From an uncultured Pelagibacteraceae bacterium (GTDB lineage: Bacteria > Pseudomonadota > Alphaproteobacteria > Pelagibacterales > Pelagibacteraceae), in NCBI GenBank assembly GCA_902597875.1, contig CACJZK010000001.1:72001-136000 (forward strand): a DNA stretch of 64,000 nucleotides, given 5' to 3'. The position numbers were made by a program, and so were the translations under genes. Below, piece after piece: positions 7,815 through 16,828 of this stretch (positions within the stretch are counted from its first letter, which is position 1; every line of letters starts with the position of its first letter). A model generated the notes under the pieces. That model did not search any database. It was not told the origin of the DNA and worked only from the letters and a program-made list of their open reading frames with translations.

Positions 7815-9065
7815 GTGGAAAATAATTTTCAGAAACCAATTAATTACCAGGATGAAAAATCTTTTATAAAAAAAATTTTTAAACTTTTTTTTACAAAATA
7901 TATTTTTTTTCCTCCAAAGAAAAAAAAAATATTAATATTTGATAATAACGGCCTTAATATGCTTTTATCTTTTTTCAAAAGAGATGAAGTTGGAGTTTAT
8001 TATAGAAGATATGAACAAATAAACTTATTTATTCTTTTTTTAGCCTTATTTGATTTTAAAATTAAAACAAATCTAAAAAGAAAATATCAGTATAATTATA
8101 TTAAGTATGTTAAACCAAAATTGATAATTACTTATACTGACAACTTAGATAATTTTTATAAAATAAAAAAACATTTTAAAAATATAAAAACAATTTCTAT
8201 TCAAAACGGACTCCGAAATATAAGCATTATGCAAAAAGAAAAGGAATTTAAAAAAACATTAAATAAAAAGACAGATTTACAAGTTGATTATTTGTTTACA
8301 TTCAATGAAAGTTATAAAAATTATTTTTCAAAATATATAGATGGAACAATACTATTACTTGGATCTATGAGGAATAATTTTGTTAAAGTAAAAAAAAAAG
8401 AAATATACGAAAAAAGCGAACAAAAAAAATCTCTTTTATTCATTTCTCAATTTAATTATTTCAAATATAAAGAATTTGATAAAAAAAATTATTATAATAT
8501 CAATTCTAAATGGTACTCTTATAAAGATTTTAAAAAAGCTGAATTTAAATTAATTCCTAAATTAGTAGAATATTGCAATAAAAAAAAGATTCTCCTAAAA
8601 GTTTTAGGAAAAACATCATCTAGAGAGGAATATGAATTCTTTAAAAATTTGATAAAGGACGATAAAGTAAATTGGAAATATTATCCAAAAAGCAGCCAGT
8701 TACACGGAGAAGCTAATAACACAACATACAAACTTATTGACGAAGCAGATGCAGTTGTATTTATTGACTCAGCATTAGGTTATGAATCATTATCGAGAGA
8801 TACTCCCACTGCAAGCTTTAGTATAAGAGGAGAATTTATTGAGAAATTACCTTGTTTTAATTTTGGTTTTCCAGCAAAATTAGCAGATAACGGACCTTTT
8901 TGGACAAATTTCTTGAGTGAGGAAAAAACTCATGAAATTTTAGACTTCGTTTTAAACGCAAGTAACTCAGACTGGGATTCAGTTAAGAAAAAATACGCAG
9001 ATAAGATAACTTTTTTTAGTAAACAAAATCTAGAGCTTAAAAAAATTTTACAACTCAATATATAA
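7815..9065 (+). CDS. Putative surface-carbohydrate biosynthesis transferase (GT-B/CDP-glycerol-transferase-like)
   Basis: 416 residues starting at GTG (7815), 3 bases after the previous stop. Features suggest a two-lobed GT-B-like fold: an N-lobe ending in KLIITYTDN and TISIQNGLRN, a linker with LLFISQF, and a C-lobe with ADAVVFIDSALGYESLSRDTPTASFS. The last resembles the acceptor/nucleotide-binding loop of CDP-glycerol-type transferases and of proteins annotated as surface carbohydrate biosynthesis proteins. No signal peptide or membrane segment is visible. It overlaps the flippase gene by one base. Its donor and acceptor are unknown. Confidence 0.6.
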   Translation: MENNFQKPINYQDEKSFIKKIFKLFFTKYIFFPPKKKKILIFDNNGLNMLLSFFKRDEVGVYYRRYEQINLFILFLALFDFKIKTNLKRKYQYNYIKYVKPKLIITYTDNLDNFYKIKKHFKNIKTISIQNGLRNISIMQKEKEFKKTLNKKTDLQVDYLFTFNESYKNYFSKYIDGTILLLGSMRNNFVKVKKKEIYEKSEQKKSLLFISQFNYFKYKEFDKKNYYNINSKWYSYKDFKKAEFKLIPKLVEYCNKKKILLKVLGKTSSREEYEFFKNLIKDDKVNWKYYPKSSQLHGEANNTTYKLIDEADAVVFIDSALGYESLSRDTPTASFSIRGEFIEKLPCFNFGFPAKLADNGPFWTNFLSEEKTHEILDFVLNASNSDWDSVKKKYADKITFFSKQNLELKKILQLNI

Positions 9066-10822
9066 TGGAAAATTCTAGCTTTTTAAAAAATATAATCTTT
9101 ATAATTAAAAAAAATTATCCTAAAAGGTTTGTCCTAATATTTTTTGCCGGAACTATCGCAGCTTTTTTAGAGATTTTGAGTTTAGGAACGATCCCATTAT
9201 TCGTTGGGTTTATTTTATCACCTGAACTATTTATAGAACATGTTCCATTTGATAAATTAAAATTATATTTATCAAATTTAAATAATTATTCTAATTTAAT
9301 TTTAATACTTTCAGGGCTGGTTCTATTAGCATTTCTAATTAAAAATCTATTTTTAAGTATTTTGCTTTATTTTGAGTTTAAAACTATTCATAAAGTAAAA
9401 AGAGATTTAAATACTAAAATATATAACCATTACGTTCTAGCCCCATACGAACAAACTATAAATACTAACCCATCCCATTTAAGCAGAAATATAATACTTG
9501 AAATCAGTAGTGCAGTTGCAGTTTTAGTACTTGGACTGAACTTTTTAAGAGAAATTTTTGTTGTTATTGCTCTTGTCCTTTTACTTATGATAAAAGCTCC
9601 TTCTTCTACTACTTTTATAGTGTTTTTATTAGTAACAGGATCTTCTCTTTTCTATTTAATTGTCAAAAAACCAATTCTTAAAAGAGCAAGAGAAAATATT
9701 GCAATTAGAGAAAAATTGATCAGAATTGTAAACGAAACATTTGGTTCACTAAAAAATTTAAAAATTTTATTAATGGAAAAATATGCAATTGATAATTTTA
9801 AGAATAAAATAAATATTCATGAGCAAAATCAATTTTTAATAAACTTTTTAAATAGGTTACCAAGAATCTTTCTAGAAATTATTTCAATAACGCTTTTAGT
9901 TATAATAGTTGTTTATTTGATACAAGTCGGTGAAGATACCAATCAAATAATTCCTGGAATTACTTTATTAGCTATTGCCATAGTAAGACTTGTCCCATCG
10001 TTTAATGCTATAAATGTTGGTTTAAACAATTTTAAAGCAAAAGGCCCAAGTCTAAATTTAGTTGCTAAAGAAATTGAAAAAATTGAAAAAACAAGCCAAG
10101 ACCAAAACTTTATAGAAGAATTTACTAAAAGTGAAAATCTTAAAAATTTTAATTCATTAACTATAAAAAACGTAAATTACAAATACCCAAATTCAGAAAC
10201 AGAAATTTTTAAAGATCTTTCCCTAGAAATTAAAAAAGGTGATTTCATTGGAATTGTAGGTGAGACTGGATCTGGAAAAAGCACACTGATAAATTTAATC
10301 CTCGGACTTCTAAAACCCAACAAAGGTTCAGTTTATTTCAACAACGAAAATATTTTTGAAAATATTAAAGGGTGGAGAAAATTAAGTGGCTATGTCTCAC
10401 AAGATATTTTTTTAAATGATGACACAATTAAAAATAATATTACTCTTGCAAATTATGAAAAAAAAATTGACCAAAACAATTTAGACGAAGCTATAAAAAC
10501 TTCTAAATTAGGAAATTTTATATCCGAGCTACCGGAGGGATTAGAGACAATAGTTGGAAGAGACGGTATCAAGTTATCTGGAGGACAAAAGCAAAGAATA
10601 TCTATTGCTAGAGCAATTTATAGAAATCCAAAAATTTTATTTTTAGATGAATCGACCAGTGCTTTAGATCCCATTACTGAAAGGGAAGTGATTAATAATA
10701 TAAAAATTAAATATAAAAATTACGGTACCGTAATTATTATATCGCATAAAAGCAAAAGCCTAGAAAACTGTGATTGCATTTATAAAGTAGACAAAAAAAA
10801 GATACAAAAAATAAGCGAATAA
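9065..10822 (+). CDS. ABC transporter, fused permease/ATPase (MsbA/PglK-like glycolipid flippase)
   Basis: 585 residues. The N-terminal half has about six membrane helices (near 20-50, 78-103, 155-175, 182-202, 268-288, 295-312). The C-terminal ATPase has Walker A GETGSGKST (399-407), Q-loop YVSQD, signature LSGGQKQR, Walker B ILFLDESTSALD and an H-loop in IIISHKS. Fused half-transporters of this type flip lipid A or lipid-linked oligosaccharides (MsbA, PglK). In a locus with no Wzx/Wzy seen so far, it is the best candidate to move the lipid-linked glycan across the inner membrane. It acts as a homodimer in known relatives. Confidence 0.88.
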   Translation: MENSSFLKNIIFIIKKNYPKRFVLIFFAGTIAAFLEILSLGTIPLFVGFILSPELFIEHVPFDKLKLYLSNLNNYSNLILILSGLVLLAFLIKNLFLSILLYFEFKTIHKVKRDLNTKIYNHYVLAPYEQTINTNPSHLSRNIILEISSAVAVLVLGLNFLREIFVVIALVLLLMIKAPSSTTFIVFLLVTGSSLFYLIVKKPILKRARENIAIREKLIRIVNETFGSLKNLKILLMEKYAIDNFKNKINIHEQNQFLINFLNRLPRIFLEIISITLLVIIVVYLIQVGEDTNQIIPGITLLAIAIVRLVPSFNAINVGLNNFKAKGPSLNLVAKEIEKIEKTSQDQNFIEEFTKSENLKNFNSLTIKNVNYKYPNSETEIFKDLSLEIKKGDFIGIVGETGSGKSTLINLILGLLKPNKGSVYFNNENIFENIKGWRKLSGYVSQDIFLNDDTIKNNITLANYEKKIDQNNLDEAIKTSKLGNFISELPEGLETIVGRDGIKLSGGQKQRISIARAIYRNPKILFLDESTSALDPITEREVINNIKIKYKNYGTVIIISHKSKSLENCDCIYKVDKKKIQKISE

Positions 10823-10825
10823 TCA

Positions 10826-12424
10826 ATGATAGAGTTATTAAAAAAAATTTACATATTTATCTATAATTCAATAAACTTTTTTAAAAAAAGATCACAAAAA
10901 GTTTTTTATGAGTACGAAAAATACAACAAATACTTTAATATTAATGGCATAAAATATTTTAACTTCAATTATTTTATATTTTCAGAAAAAAAATTATTAA
11001 AAACTCAGACTTTTACAAAAAATTTAAAAAAAAAATATAAAGACGTAATTATTATAATTAATAAAAAAACATCAGATTTTTTCTCTTATAAATTAAATAA
11101 TAAAATATTTAAAAGGTTTACATTAAATAATTCAGTTAATTTTTTAAAAATCAATTTAAAAAATAAAAATAATTTTAGATTTGAAGTAGATAAAGAAGAT
11201 TTAGTATTTAATCCAATTTTTTCTAAAGATAAAAAAAATAAAAAGCTGGTATTAATTTTCATTGTTGATGGTTTAGGTAATGACTTTACAAACTTAATGA
11301 AAAATACAAATAATTATTTCGGTAGAAAAAATAGATTTGTTAACGCATGGTCTAATGGAGAATGGACTTTACCATCCGTTGGTAATTTGCTCTCAGGAAA
11401 GTACACGAGCAATCATTTATGCTATAATCAATTAAGTTATTACAAGTCTATATTCAATTTATCAAATAAAATAGAAGCGCAAACAAATTTAAAAGTAAAA
11501 AATACAATATTTGAAAGTTTTAAAAATCTCAATTTTATTACAGGGTTCTACAGTCCATATCTTAGGATAAATCCAACTTATGGTCACGATAGAGGTGTTG
11601 ATATTTTTAAACATTGCATAGAAAATTCTGTAGACGAAATTTTAGAAAATGTTCGTTCTCAATTAGAATTTTTCAATAATCATTCAAATTTTATTATTGC
11701 TCATATCTTTGATACTCACGGACCTACAAAAAAATACTTAAGATTATCTGAACAATCTTTGTCGGGTGATAAAAATTATAATTTTAAGAGTTCAGGTGAT
11801 TTACAAAATCTTTTTCCAAAAAATATGAGAGTTAGAGATAAATATCAAAGTGTCATGTTAGAGAATTTGTTTAGGTATGTAGATAACAGGCTTGAAGATT
11901 TTTTTAAATATTTAAATAAAAAAAAATTCGATGATTATTCAATTATTCTTTTAGGAGATCATGGGACTAGAAGAATCGAAAAAAATAAAACAAATAAAGT
12001 TTTATCAAAAATGCAAAATAATATTGGTTTTTATATCAAAGACAAAAAGTTTAAATTTGCCTCGAAACGAAAAAAAACTTTACAAGTTGTAGATATTTTT
12101 CCAAGTTTATTATCCAGATATTCAAAAAAAAATACATTAAGAAATAATGGTTTTGACGGAAAAAATATTCTTTATTCATCTGAAAAAACTAAATTTCCTG
12201 TCTCTGAGTCAATATGGGGAGGCAAATATAATTTTTTTTTAAAAACAAATAATTACTCAGCTTTGTTCACATATAGCCTTGATAATCTTCAAAAAATTAA
12301 AGAAGTTAATTATTTTGATTATAAAGAAAAAAAAATTGATAAGGAAAATATTCCCAAAAAAGATCTTTCAGAAATAAAACAAATCTTTAACAATTTCAAA
12401 AAATCTAAAAAAATCTTTAAATAA
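10826..12424 (+). CDS. Alkaline-phosphatase-superfamily (sulfatase-fold) protein with a threonine in the nucleophile position
   Basis: 532 residues. The sulfatase-like domain starts near 140: LIFIVDGLG (metal-binding Asp148), then EWTLPSVGNLLSG (179-191), where the Cys/Ser of sulfatases is Thr181 and the Arg of C-x-P-S-R is missing. HIFDTHGP and ILLGDHGTRR supply further metal ligands. Thr nucleophiles are typical of phosphoglycerol and phosphoethanolamine transferases (LtaS, EptA), so phosphate-group transfer or hydrolysis is more likely than sulfate-ester cleavage. No membrane anchor or clear signal peptide is visible, which suggests a cytoplasmic or peripheral enzyme. The N-terminal 130 residues are unrecognised. 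It overlaps the next gene by one base. Confidence 0.72.
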   Translation: MIELLKKIYIFIYNSINFFKKRSQKVFYEYEKYNKYFNINGIKYFNFNYFIFSEKKLLKTQTFTKNLKKKYKDVIIIINKKTSDFFSYKLNNKIFKRFTLNNSVNFLKINLKNKNNFRFEVDKEDLVFNPIFSKDKKNKKLVLIFIVDGLGNDFTNLMKNTNNYFGRKNRFVNAWSNGEWTLPSVGNLLSGKYTSNHLCYNQLSYYKSIFNLSNKIEAQTNLKVKNTIFESFKNLNFITGFYSPYLRINPTYGHDRGVDIFKHCIENSVDEILENVRSQLEFFNNHSNFIIAHIFDTHGPTKKYLRLSEQSLSGDKNYNFKSSGDLQNLFPKNMRVRDKYQSVMLENLFRYVDNRLEDFFKYLNKKKFDDYSIILLGDHGTRRIEKNKTNKVLSKMQNNIGFYIKDKKFKFASKRKKTLQVVDIFPSLLSRYSKKNTLRNNGFDGKNILYSSEKTKFPVSESIWGGKYNFFLKTNNYSALFTYSLDNLQKIKEVNYFDYKEKKIDKENIPKKDLSEIKQIFNNFKKSKKIFK

Positions 12425-14208
12425 TGAAAAAAAAAACTGCATTAGTTTTTTCAGGTTTGTTAAAAACCTGGTTTAAAAACAAAAAAAATATTTTAATTGG
12501 CGGATGGTGCAATATTGATGAAATTGAAAATCCAAAATACAAGAAGTTTTTAACAGTATTGAATAAAAAAGAGCTAAAAAATAATGAAATAAGTGAAAGA
12601 AAAATTTGTGAAGTTTATTATGAAAAATTACTTGAAGATGTAAAAGATAATTTAGAAAACCACTATAAAGTTAATTGGAATAATCGATCCTGGGAAATAT
12701 TTTTGGGACCGTGGTTAGAACGTTATATTTCTACATTATTTAATAGATATTATTCATTAGAAAATGTTTTAAAAAATTACAGAATTAATGATTTAAAAAT
12801 AAACAATGACAAAAAATTTAATTTACTTACAAAAGATCAGTTAGATTTTAGAGTAGTCTCCCAAGATGATGAATGGAATTTCAAACTTTATTCAAAAATT
12901 TATCTAAAATATTTTCGAAAAAAGAAAGGAATAAATTTACATTTTTTAAATATAAATAGTAAAAAATATTCATTTTCAAATAACGGAAATGTTAGCACAA
13001 ATATATCATTCTTTATCTTTAAAAAGATAAAAATTTTTTTTTTAAAAATTATTGATAAAAATACTAAGCATATTTTTTACAGAACTTATTTTGGAAATAA
13101 AAGATTTATATTCTTAGTAAATTTAATAAAAGCAAATATTCCTTTCAGGTACGATTTTAATTATAATTTGCCTAATATAGAAAGTTTAAATGAGATAAGA
13201 AAACAAAAATTAAAATCTAAATTCAAATTAAATAAGTTTGAAAAAATTCTTAGAGATTTATTCTTTGAATTTTTGCCATTTTATTATTTAGAGCAAATTT
13301 CAAATCTTAAAGATTTGAGCAAAAATTTATTTTTACCTTCAGTAAAAAATAGAAAAATTTATACTGCTGCTGGCATGTGGTATGATGATATATTTAAATT
13401 TTGGCTTGCTGAAGCAATATCAAAAGATAGTAAACTTTATTATTTCCAACATGGGTGCAACTATGGGATTACAAAACAATCTTTTTTAGAGAATTTAGAA
13501 ATAAAATTAAGTGATAAGTTTTTTACATGGGGGTGGAAAAATAAAAAAAATAAGATTAAAAATTTTTATTCTATAAAGCTAATTGGAAAAAAAAAAATTA
13601 AGAAAATAAATTCTGATAAAATTTTAGTGGTAGGTTCTTGTCCCTTAATATATAAATCAGGCAACACATCGGGTACTACTTATGGTAAAAAAACAAAAGA
13701 CTATTTGAGATATGTAGTTGATTTGTTGAAATATTTATCTGACTTGAAAAAAAATAAAATATTTTTTAGACCTTTTCCAGTTGAAGATTATAATCATAAA
13801 TTAAATTTTTTAAGTTTAGATAGATATGTAAAAAAAAATTTAAAGTTAATAAGGATTTCTAACTCAAAAATGGATTTTTATAAATGTTTAATTGAATATG
13901 GATTAACTATTCACACAAGGGATGGTACAAGTTTTTTTGAGTCAATCGCTTTAAACAAGCCTACGATACTTATGATGCCGAAATGGTTAGCCCATCAAAG
14001 AAAATCATCTTTAAAATATTACAGCAGACTTAAAGATGCAAAAATATTACATGAAAACATTAAGTCTTTAAATAATTTTTTAAAAGCTAATGATTTTAAC
14101 GATTGGTGGTATGACAAAAAAACACAATTTGTTAAAAATGAATTTTGTAAAGAATACTGTCATGTTGTTGAAAATCCTGTTAAAGAATTTACAAATAAAG
14201 TTTTATGA
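12424..14208 (+). CDS. LIC12162-family putative surface-antigen transferase
   Basis: 594 residues. The arrangement matches a family of large O-antigen-locus proteins (LIC12162 type). There is an early GGWCNID, then NWNNRSWEIFLGPWLERYISTLFNRY (about 88-113) and FQHGCNYG mid-protein. Near the C-terminus come IHTRDGTSFFESIALNKPTI and NDWWYD. The C-terminal half resembles GT-B-type transferases, with the TSFFE loop in the place where CDP-glycerol transferases bind substrate. No membrane segments are visible. It overlaps the flanking genes by 1 and 4 bases. The biochemical activity of this family is, to my knowledge, undefined. Confidence 0.7.
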   Translation: MKKKTALVFSGLLKTWFKNKKNILIGGWCNIDEIENPKYKKFLTVLNKKELKNNEISERKICEVYYEKLLEDVKDNLENHYKVNWNNRSWEIFLGPWLERYISTLFNRYYSLENVLKNYRINDLKINNDKKFNLLTKDQLDFRVVSQDDEWNFKLYSKIYLKYFRKKKGINLHFLNINSKKYSFSNNGNVSTNISFFIFKKIKIFFLKIIDKNTKHIFYRTYFGNKRFIFLVNLIKANIPFRYDFNYNLPNIESLNEIRKQKLKSKFKLNKFEKILRDLFFEFLPFYYLEQISNLKDLSKNLFLPSVKNRKIYTAAGMWYDDIFKFWLAEAISKDSKLYYFQHGCNYGITKQSFLENLEIKLSDKFFTWGWKNKKNKIKNFYSIKLIGKKKIKKINSDKILVVGSCPLIYKSGNTSGTTYGKKTKDYLRYVVDLLKYLSDLKKNKIFFRPFPVEDYNHKLNFLSLDRYVKKNLKLIRISNSKMDFYKCLIEYGLTIHTRDGTSFFESIALNKPTILMMPKWLAHQRKSSLKYYSRLKDAKILHENIKSLNNFLKANDFNDWWYDKKTQFVKNEFCKEYCHVVENPVKEFTNKVL

Positions 14209-14960
14209 TAAATAGAAAAAATTTAAACAGAAATAAAAAATATTACGAAAAGCATGGGTATGCTGTTTATAAAAAAACGATAGATGTAGATACTATAAAA
14301 AAAATTAAAATAGATTTGGATAAGTTTTTGAAAGTAAGTTTAAAAAAATTTAAAAAACATGAAGTACATTTGTTAAAAGATAAATCTATAAATTCTTTAC
14401 ATAATTTAAAAAAATGGAAATGGATAAGCAAAATTCAGAAAGAGCAAAATATTAAAAAAATAGTTAATAGTATTTTAGGGATAAAACCAAGAAAATTTGG
14501 AGCAGAATTATTTGCGAAACCAGCAATGACAGGAAGGGATGTTCCAATACATCAAGATAATTATTATTGGTGTACTGAAAGTGGAAAAGGCATAACTATT
14601 TGGATTTCACTCGGCAAATCAAATAAAAAAAATGGTGCAGTTTTTTATTTTTTAGGTTCTCATAAAATGGGTTTATTAGAGCATAAAATTTCATATAAAC
14701 CAGGGAGTTCGCAGGTTTTAAAAAATTTGGACTCGTTAAAATTTTTCAAAAAAATTACTCCAAACTTAAATCCTGGTGATTGCATAGTTCATAATTCATT
14801 AGTTGTTCATGGAAGCAATAAAAATCTTTCTAAAGCGTCTAGGATGGGAATTACACTTAGATACTTGCCTAGAGAAGAAGTCTTCGATTTAGATAGAAGA
14901 AAAATTTATCAAAAAGAACTTAAAAAGAGTTTAAAAGGATTGAAAAATGCCAGGGTATGA
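14205..14960 (+). CDS. Phytanoyl-CoA dioxygenase (PhyH)-family Fe(II)/2-oxoglutarate oxygenase
   Basis: 251 residues with a double-stranded beta-helix oxygenase signature. The iron triad is H116-x-D118 (in PIHQDNYYW) and H202 (in VVHGSN), with a downstream Arg in SRMGITLRY for 2-oxoglutarate. NAMLs such as WISLGKSNKKNGAVFYFLGS and NPGDCIVHNS are typical of PhyH proteins. These enzymes hydroxylate small molecules, lipids or sugars. In a glycan operon the likely target is a sugar or sugar-linked side chain. It overlaps the next aminotransferase gene by 14 bases, which suggests the two products work in sequence. Substrate unknown. Confidence 0.85.
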   Translation: MINRKNLNRNKKYYEKHGYAVYKKTIDVDTIKKIKIDLDKFLKVSLKKFKKHEVHLLKDKSINSLHNLKKWKWISKIQKEQNIKKIVNSILGIKPRKFGAELFAKPAMTGRDVPIHQDNYYWCTESGKGITIWISLGKSNKKNGAVFYFLGSHKMGLLEHKISYKPGSSQVLKNLDSLKFFKKITPNLNPGDCIVHNSLVVHGSNKNLSKASRMGITLRYLPREEVFDLDRRKIYQKELKKSLKGLKNARV

Positions 14961-16101
14961 ACTAATCGGCAAAGAGGAAAAAAAACAACTCAACTCAATT
15001 TTTTCAAATGGTGGAATTCTTTTTAGACAAGGATTTGAAAGTTTAAGAAAAAAAAACTCCTTTAAAGTTTTAGAATTTGAAAAAAAGTTCTCAAAATATA
15101 TGGGTTCCAAATATGCTTTAGCCGTTACATCTGGAACAGCAGCACTTAGGGTTGCACTAGCATCTTTAAATTTAAAAAAAGGAGATGAAGTTATTACTCA
15201 AAGTTTTACATTTGTCGCCACTGTAGAAGCTATAATAGAATCAAGATTGACACCAGTATGTTGTGATGTAGATGAAACTTTAAACATGGATCCCGACCAG
15301 CTTAAAAAGTTAATTACAAAAAAGACCAAGGCAGTAATAGTAGTTCATATGTTGGGAGTTTCACCAGAAATGGATAAAATTAAAAAAATTTGTAAAAAAT
15401 TTAACATTTCAATTATAGAAGATACTGCCTGGGGATGTGGGGGTTATTTTGGAAAAAGTAGATTAGGAACATTAGGCAGAATAGGAACTTACAGTTTTGA
15501 TTTTGCAAAAACTATTACAACTGGCGAGGGTGGGATGATAGTTTTTAAAAAAAAACAAGATTTTGACAGGGCGAAAGCTTGGCACGACCATGGTCACGAA
15601 AATAATCCAAAAGTTCCTCGGTGGGAAGATACAAGAAGTTCGAGCGGTTTTAATTACAGAATGACAGAGCTTCAAGGCGCTGTTGGCTTGGCGCAGCTTA
15701 AAAAATTAGAAAAAGTGCTAAAGTTTCAAAGGCTAAATAAAGATAAGATAGAAAAAAAAATAAAAAAACTTAATCTAAAATTTAGAAAAATTCCTAAAAA
15801 GAACATAGATACTTGCGACGCATTAATTTTTTTTGTGAAAGATAAATCTATAGCTAAAAGATGCCGCAAATCTCTAAACATGAACGGGATACAAACTAAA
15901 ATACTACCGGAGGCTTCAACTTGGCATTTTTCTAAATACTGGTCTCATATGTCAGAATTAAAAAAAAAATATAAAAATTTAAAAAGATCTTTCATAAAAT
16001 CGGAAAATTACATTAATAGAGCTATATCAATTCCAATTTTCGTCAAAATGAACAAAGAAATTCCAAACATAATTTATAAATCTTTAAAGAAAATTATTTA
16101 A
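14947..16101 (+). CDS. DegT/DnrJ/EryC1/StrS-family sugar aminotransferase, copy 2
   Basis: 384 residues. PLP-binding motifs are TSGTAALRVAL (61-71), IEDTAWGCGG (157-166, Asp159) and SFDFAKTITTGEGG (183-196), with Lys188 as the Schiff-base lysine. It is clearly a different subgroup from copy 1: the ring-stacking region reads AWGCGG instead of AQAHG and the body diverges. It should aminate a keto-sugar, probably one made by an upstream oxidoreductase, for the second sugar pathway ending in the NeuB paralogue at 18327. The start codon lies within the end of the PhyH gene, so the two are translationally coupled. Confidence 0.9.
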   Translation: MPGYELIGKEEKKQLNSIFSNGGILFRQGFESLRKKNSFKVLEFEKKFSKYMGSKYALAVTSGTAALRVALASLNLKKGDEVITQSFTFVATVEAIIESRLTPVCCDVDETLNMDPDQLKKLITKKTKAVIVVHMLGVSPEMDKIKKICKKFNISIIEDTAWGCGGYFGKSRLGTLGRIGTYSFDFAKTITTGEGGMIVFKKKQDFDRAKAWHDHGHENNPKVPRWEDTRSSSGFNYRMTELQGAVGLAQLKKLEKVLKFQRLNKDKIEKKIKKLNLKFRKIPKKNIDTCDALIFFVKDKSIAKRCRKSLNMNGIQTKILPEASTWHFSKYWSHMSELKKKYKNLKRSFIKSENYINRAISIPIFVKMNKEIPNIIYKSLKKII

Positions 16102-16117
16102 ATAAATCATTGGTAAT

Positions 16118-16828
16118 ATGAAAAAATCAAATTACGTTGCCGTAATTCAAATCAGAATGGGATCAAAAAGATTAAAAAAGAAAAGTTTGGCTTATATTGG
16201 AAATTATAAAATTATTGATTGGGTGATTAGAAGAACTAAAATTTCTAAATCTTTAGACGATATTATCTTAGCAACAACAAACAAACCAGAGGATAAAATT
16301 TTCAAAAAATATGCAAAAAAATATAAAATTAAAATATTTTTTGGAAGTGAAAGAAATGTTTTAAAAAGATATTGTGATGTAGCCAGAAAATACTCTGTAA
16401 AAAATATAGTAAGAATTTGTGCTGATAATCCTTTCATTTCTCCAGATTTTATTAATAAATTAATTTCTTTCTATAAACGAAATAAATGTGATTTGGCATT
16501 TAACCATGTATCTAAAAGAAAATATAATTTTAAATGTATTAATGGATTTGGAGCAGAAATTTTTTCTACTAAAATGTTAAATGAAATTAGCCTAAAAACT
16601 AAAAATAAAAATGATCTTGAGCATGTTACTAAATATTTTTATAGGAAAAATTTTTTTAAAATCAAACCAGTGCCAATAAAAAAAATCTACTCGTTCCCAA
16701 AAATAAATTTAGATGTTGATACAAAAAAAAACTTGTTGTTTTTAAATTCTTTGATAAAAAAAAACAATATTAAGATTTATTCTAAATCAGAGAAAATAGC
16801 TAAGTCCGCAAGAAATGTTAAGATTTAA
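16118..16828 (+). CDS. SpsF-type cytidylyltransferase (CMP-/CDP-sugar synthetase-like)
   Basis: 236 residues, GT-A-like nucleotidyltransferase fold. The N-terminal signature AVIQIRMGSKRLKKKSL corresponds to the R-M-x-S-x-R-L-P-x-K motif of the CMP-NeuAc synthetase/SpsF family, with the usual proline-glycine changed to KK. ILATTNKPEDK and RICADNPFISP (metal Asp) follow. The family activates acidic sugars with CTP. Lying in the same operon as an aminotransferase and a NeuB paralogue, it is the likely CMP-activating enzyme for that nonulosonate. It overlaps the FkbM gene by 14 bases. Confidence 0.82.
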   Translation: MKKSNYVAVIQIRMGSKRLKKKSLAYIGNYKIIDWVIRRTKISKSLDDIILATTNKPEDKIFKKYAKKYKIKIFFGSERNVLKRYCDVARKYSVKNIVRICADNPFISPDFINKLISFYKRNKCDLAFNHVSKRKYNFKCINGFGAEIFSTKMLNEISLKTKNKNDLEHVTKYFYRKNFFKIKPVPIKKIYSFPKINLDVDTKKNLLFLNSLIKKNNIKIYSKSEKIAKSARNVKI

